A stretch of 6,223 nt of DNA from Succinivibrionaceae bacterium UBA3769 (GTDB lineage Bacteria > Pseudomonadota > Gammaproteobacteria > Enterobacterales > Succinivibrionaceae), in assembly GCA_002372325.1 (NCBI GenBank), contig DFFT01000070.1:1-6223 (forward strand), read 5' to 3'. The translations under genes and the position numbers were made by a program. The notes beneath the pieces were generated by a model. It saw only the letters and a list, made by a program, of their open reading frames with translations. It was not told where the DNA came from and made no database searches. This document shows positions 3,902 through 6,223 of the stretch, piece after piece; position 1 is the stretch's first letter, and every line of letters begins with the position of its first letter.

Positions 3902-4975
3902 ATGGGGTTTTGGAGTTTTTGGAGCAGGATTTTCGGGAGCGGGGCGGCCCCGGCTCCGGAAGAGCGCCATCCCGGAGTCTCCGAGCTCAATCAGGCGATT
4001 TCGGATGCCTTGGAACAAAGTCTCGGGGAGCAGACCGTCACCGGTGAAATCACCAGCCTTAAAAAGAAGCCCGGCATCTGGTATCTCACTCTTTCCGATG
4101 ACGGCGGCATGATTTCCTGCGTGGTGCCCCGGCGGGTGTTCGCCGCTCTGGAGCCGCCCCGGAAATCCCGCTTTCCGGACTCCGGGCTTCCCGGAGCCGA
4201 CGAATCCGGGAGCGGGGACGAGGACGGCGAGGCAGCCGGGGCGGATAATGCGGCGGCGGAGACCCCGCCGGAGATCGCCGTGGGCTCTCAGGTTCTGGTT
4301 ACCGGCCGGGTGCGCTATTACGGCCCCGGGGGATCTTTGCAGCTGGAGCTCTCGGAGATCAGGGCCGAGGGCCCGGGGGAACGTCATCTCCGCTTTCTGG
4401 AGCTTAAGGAACGGCTCCGGGAGCAGGGGTACTTTGACGAGACTGCCAAAAGACCGCTTCCGGAGCATCTTGAAACCGTGGGCATTGCCACTGCCGCGGA
4501 CGGAGCCGTTATTCATGACATTGAGGCTGCGGTAAAAAACAGCGGCATCCCCTTTGCTCTGAGGCTTTACCCCACCCAGGTGCAGGGCCGGGGCGCCAGA
4601 GACGCCATTGTCAGAAGTCTGGAGTACATAAACCGCGAGGGCATTTGCGACGTTATTATCCTGGCCCGGGGCGGCGGCAGTCTGGAATCTCTGGCGGTGT
4701 TCAGCAGCGAAGAGGTGGTGAAGGCGGTGTTTGCCTCGGGAATCCCGGTGATTGCCGCCATCGGGCATGAGATTAACAGTTCTCTGGCCGACGAGGCGGC
4801 GGACTATTCCGTGGCCACGCCTACCGCCGCCGCCGAGCTTCTGATTCGCGAGGTTCGGGAAAGAGAGGCCAGAGAAGAGAGAAAGGCCCGGAGATGGCTG
4901 TACGCAAGGATTATTCTCGCCGCCGCCGGCATTATTGCGGTACTGGCTCTGTTTTGGTTTTTAAGATCCCGGTAA
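3902..4975 (+). CDS. XseA-like protein (exonuclease VII large subunit homologue), membrane-anchored and active-site altered
   Basis: 357 residues from ATG 3902, chosen because GGGAG is 5 nt upstream. The ATG at 3773 would overlap the previous gene by 44 bp and add an unrelated leader. An OB-fold domain begins at VSELN (26-30), with an acidic insert at about 87-123. The Exonuc_VII_L domain follows, with D206 (HDI), R256 (RGGGS) and H289 (GHE), which fit E. coli XseA D155, R205 and H238 at a constant +51 offset. The fourth catalytic position, E. coli D241 (GHETD), is N292 here (GHEIN). The long C-terminal coiled coil that binds XseB is missing. After PTAAAELLI comes a charged helix and one hydrophobic segment (337-354), so the protein looks tail-anchored with the domain in the cytoplasm. 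E. coli XseA is 456 residues. Inference: a DNA-binding or regulatory derivative, or a nuclease with altered chemistry, not the housekeeping ExoVII subunit. Confidence 0.85.
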   Translation: MGFWSFWSRIFGSGAAPAPEERHPGVSELNQAISDALEQSLGEQTVTGEITSLKKKPGIWYLTLSDDGGMISCVVPRRVFAALEPPRKSRFPDSGLPGADESGSGDEDGEAAGADNAAAETPPEIAVGSQVLVTGRVRYYGPGGSLQLELSEIRAEGPGERHLRFLELKERLREQGYFDETAKRPLPEHLETVGIATAADGAVIHDIEAAVKNSGIPFALRLYPTQVQGRGARDAIVRSLEYINREGICDVIILARGGGSLESLAVFSSEEVVKAVFASGIPVIAAIGHEINSSLADEAADYSVATPTAAAELLIREVREREAREERKARRWLYARIILAAAGIIAVLALFWFLRSR

Positions 4976-5044
4976 CATTTTTGCCGGATGCCCTGTAACC
5001 CCTTGTGTTTTGCAGCGTTTTCTGAACAGCTAACACCACAGAAG

Positions 5045-5049
5045 AAGGA
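5045..5049 (+). promoter_or_regulatory. Ribosome binding site of the 5058 gene
   Basis: AAGGA lies 8 nt before ATG 5058. The spacer from the XseA-like stop is 82 nt with no clear terminator and no clear promoter, so co-transcription is possible. Confidence 0.5.
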
Positions 5050-5057
5050 ATAACATC

Positions 5058-6092
5058 ATGACTGCTAACATCAACCAGCTTAACCATAACAACATCATTC
5101 AGGAACCTGAAGTTCATGATGTCAATCAGGAAATCAGACCGGAAGCCGGCAATAAGCCGTCCCCGGAAGTCCTCAAGGCCAATGAAGAAACCAGAGAGCT
5201 TCTCAGAGACATTTTGGCCGGCTACAGCCAGATCCCCAACCCTTCCGATGAGGTAGTGGCTGCCAAGACCTCTATTCAGGAACGTCTTGCCGCTATGAAT
5301 GACGGGGTGGTAACCCTTTCTGATGCAGAGCTTGACGGCCTTTTGAATGTTAAGAGGTACACAAACAAGGACGGTCAGGATCCGCTCCCCGCCGCTCTCG
5401 CCCATATCGATGAGTGCCAGGATTATGATTCGGTGAAGGAGCAGGTGAGCAAGGCCCAGGATGATCTGATTAAGGCTTATAATGACAAGACCATTGATGA
5501 TGCGGAACTGGCCAAGGGGTTCGGCGCCATCAAAGATAAGGGCGATTTTGTTAATGGCCGCATTGAAGAGAACGCCATAAAGCAGGCTATCAGCAAATTT
5601 GACATGGAAAAAACTGATGCTCCGGATTTTGTGACCAATCTGGAATCATTGAGAACCCTGATCGCCGATGCCAAATTTATCGATTTTCATACCAAGAGCG
5701 ATCTCATAGACGGGCTTAATGATGTTCTTAAGGCCTGCGCGAAGGAAGGGCAGCCCAGCGAAAGCACGCGTAAATTCCTGAGAAAGAGGGAGGAGATGCG
5801 CGCCGAGCAGCAGAAGCTCATGGACGCTCTGATCAATAAAAAGAATGAAGAGAAACCCGTCAACCAGCATGAGATAAAGGTTAATGAGATCAAGGTCGAG
5901 GATGAGATTCAGGATCGTAATGAGATCAAGGTCGGGAACCAGATAAAGAACGACCAGGAGATCAAGGTGGGGAACGAGGTAAAGGACGACCAGAAGAACA
6001 ATGTTGTGAATGAGGTAAAGAACGGCCAGGAGAACAATGTTGCGAATGAGGCAAAGGACAACAATGAACCGAAGGCCGAGAACAATGGTTAA
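5058..6092 (+). CDS. Hydrophilic, helical protein of unknown function with a 12-residue repeat tail
   Basis: 344 residues; I do not recognise the family. There is no signal peptide and no membrane segment. Residues about 35-265 are charged and predicted mainly helical, with two cysteines (in ECQDY and KACAKEG). From about residue 271 to the end the protein becomes a lysine-, glutamate- and asparagine-rich tail of 12-residue units related to E-V-K-D-D-Q-E-I-K-V-G-N. The stop codon (TAA at 6090-6092) may not be the original end: the same frame continues without a stop to the window edge with the same composition. It follows the XseA-like gene in the same direction. Composition is more balanced than in the GC-rich neighbour upstream. 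A scaffold, surface or effector role would be guesswork. Confidence 0.8.
   Translation: MTANINQLNHNNIIQEPEVHDVNQEIRPEAGNKPSPEVLKANEETRELLRDILAGYSQIPNPSDEVVAAKTSIQERLAAMNDGVVTLSDAELDGLLNVKRYTNKDGQDPLPAALAHIDECQDYDSVKEQVSKAQDDLIKAYNDKTIDDAELAKGFGAIKDKGDFVNGRIEENAIKQAISKFDMEKTDAPDFVTNLESLRTLIADAKFIDFHTKSDLIDGLNDVLKACAKEGQPSESTRKFLRKREEMRAEQQKLMDALINKKNEEKPVNQHEIKVNEIKVEDEIQDRNEIKVGNQIKNDQEIKVGNEVKDDQKNNVVNEVKNGQENNVANEAKDNNEPKAENNG
5868..6083 (+). repeat. 36-bp coding tandem repeat (six units, degenerate)
   Basis: Units of 36 bp start at 5868, 5904, 5940, 5976, 6012 and 6048. They encode HEIKVNEIKVED, EIQDRNEIKVGN, QIKNDQEIKVGN, EVKDDQKNNVVN, EVKNGQENNVAN and EAKDNNEPKAEN. The middle four are the best conserved, and the outer ones are degenerate. 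Such in-frame minisatellites can change copy number by slippage or recombination without breaking the frame. Confidence 0.85.
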
Positions 6093-6223
6093 AACAACCA
6101 GGTTCCCGAGCAGCATGAAAAGAAGGACGGCGAGGAGCCTAAGGAAAATCCCATTAAGGAAGGCATGTTCAAGGACGCGGAAATAATCGATAAAAACGAA
6201 GGCATGTTCCACATGCCAGTTTA
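6093..6223 (+). pseudogene. In-frame continuation of the 5058 gene beyond its TAA
   Basis: In the same frame as 5058-6092, codons run without a stop from 6093 to the window end and give a similar K/E/N-rich sequence (NNQVPEQHEKKDGEEPKENP, then two EGMF motifs). This suggests that TAA 6090 interrupts a once longer protein; a single C-to-T change in CAA would do it. Alternatively, the tail is a separate short gene: ATG 6165 has AAGGA 4 nt upstream. GAAGGCATGTTC is repeated at 6159-6170 and 6198-6209, and GGCATGT-TCC-ACATGCC (6201-6217) is a perfect 7-bp hairpin with a 3-nt loop. Confidence 0.5.

Noticed and set aside
3776..4768. Minus-strand open frame of 330 residues
   Set aside because: It is antisense to the XseA-like gene in high-GC DNA, and the plus-strand product has clear family motifs.
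6086..6096. Programmed frameshift at GGTTAAAACAAC
   Set aside because: The bases do not fit the X-XXY-YYZ slippery pattern in the reading frame, and the downstream similarity is in the same frame, so no shift is needed.
5646..6212. Minus-strand hydrophobic open frame of 188 residues that resembles a membrane protein
   Set aside because: It is the complement of the charged 36-bp repeats; lysine and glutamate codons read backwards give Leu, Val and Ile-like codons. There is no ribosome-binding site.

Overview
The window suggests a bacterial accessory region, probably from a host-associated anaerobe. That is a low-confidence guess, based on the Rpn-type (PD-(D/E)XK) repeats and the style of the MutT protein. 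No gene here identifies the taxon. Composition changes across the window. By eye on sample lines, the left third (about 1-2300) is near 40% GC and the right part is near 60% or higher, so the left block may have a separate origin.

Left block, 1-2100: three tandem units of about 705-718 bp. Each carries the C-terminal half of a protein that resembles the Rpn / YhgA-like (Transposase_31) family. No PD-(D/E)XK nuclease core is visible. Each unit ends in a conserved hairpin plus T-run. Unit 1 runs off the left edge and could be the 3' end of a full-length rpn gene. Units 2 and 3 are 5'-truncated copies. All three contain a perfect AAGGAGG Shine-Dalgarno 5 nt before an in-frame internal ATG, which would give a separate 79-81 aa C-terminal protein. 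This matches the published gene-within-gene antitoxin (RpnS) arrangement of Rpn systems. The best hypothesis is an amplified, diversifying set of RpnS-like antitoxin cassettes.

Middle, 2101-3045: non-coding DNA with a 13-bp inverted repeat and a rightward terminator, then a MutT/Nudix hydrolase gene on the minus strand. A divergent spacer follows, with a 20-bp perfect palindrome and candidate promoters in both directions.

Right block, 3046-6223, plus strand: two paralogous small membrane proteins with two helices and a four-cysteine zinc knuckle; an XseA-like (exonuclease VII large subunit) protein that has lost the long coiled-coil domain, gained a C-terminal membrane anchor, and has Asn at the position of a catalytic Asp; and a hydrophilic protein of unknown function with a 12-residue tail repeat. 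Its reading frame continues after a single TAA to the window edge. The ribosome-binding site of the XseA-like gene lies in a long hairpin whose other arm starts just after the stop codon of the preceding gene, which suggests translational coupling.
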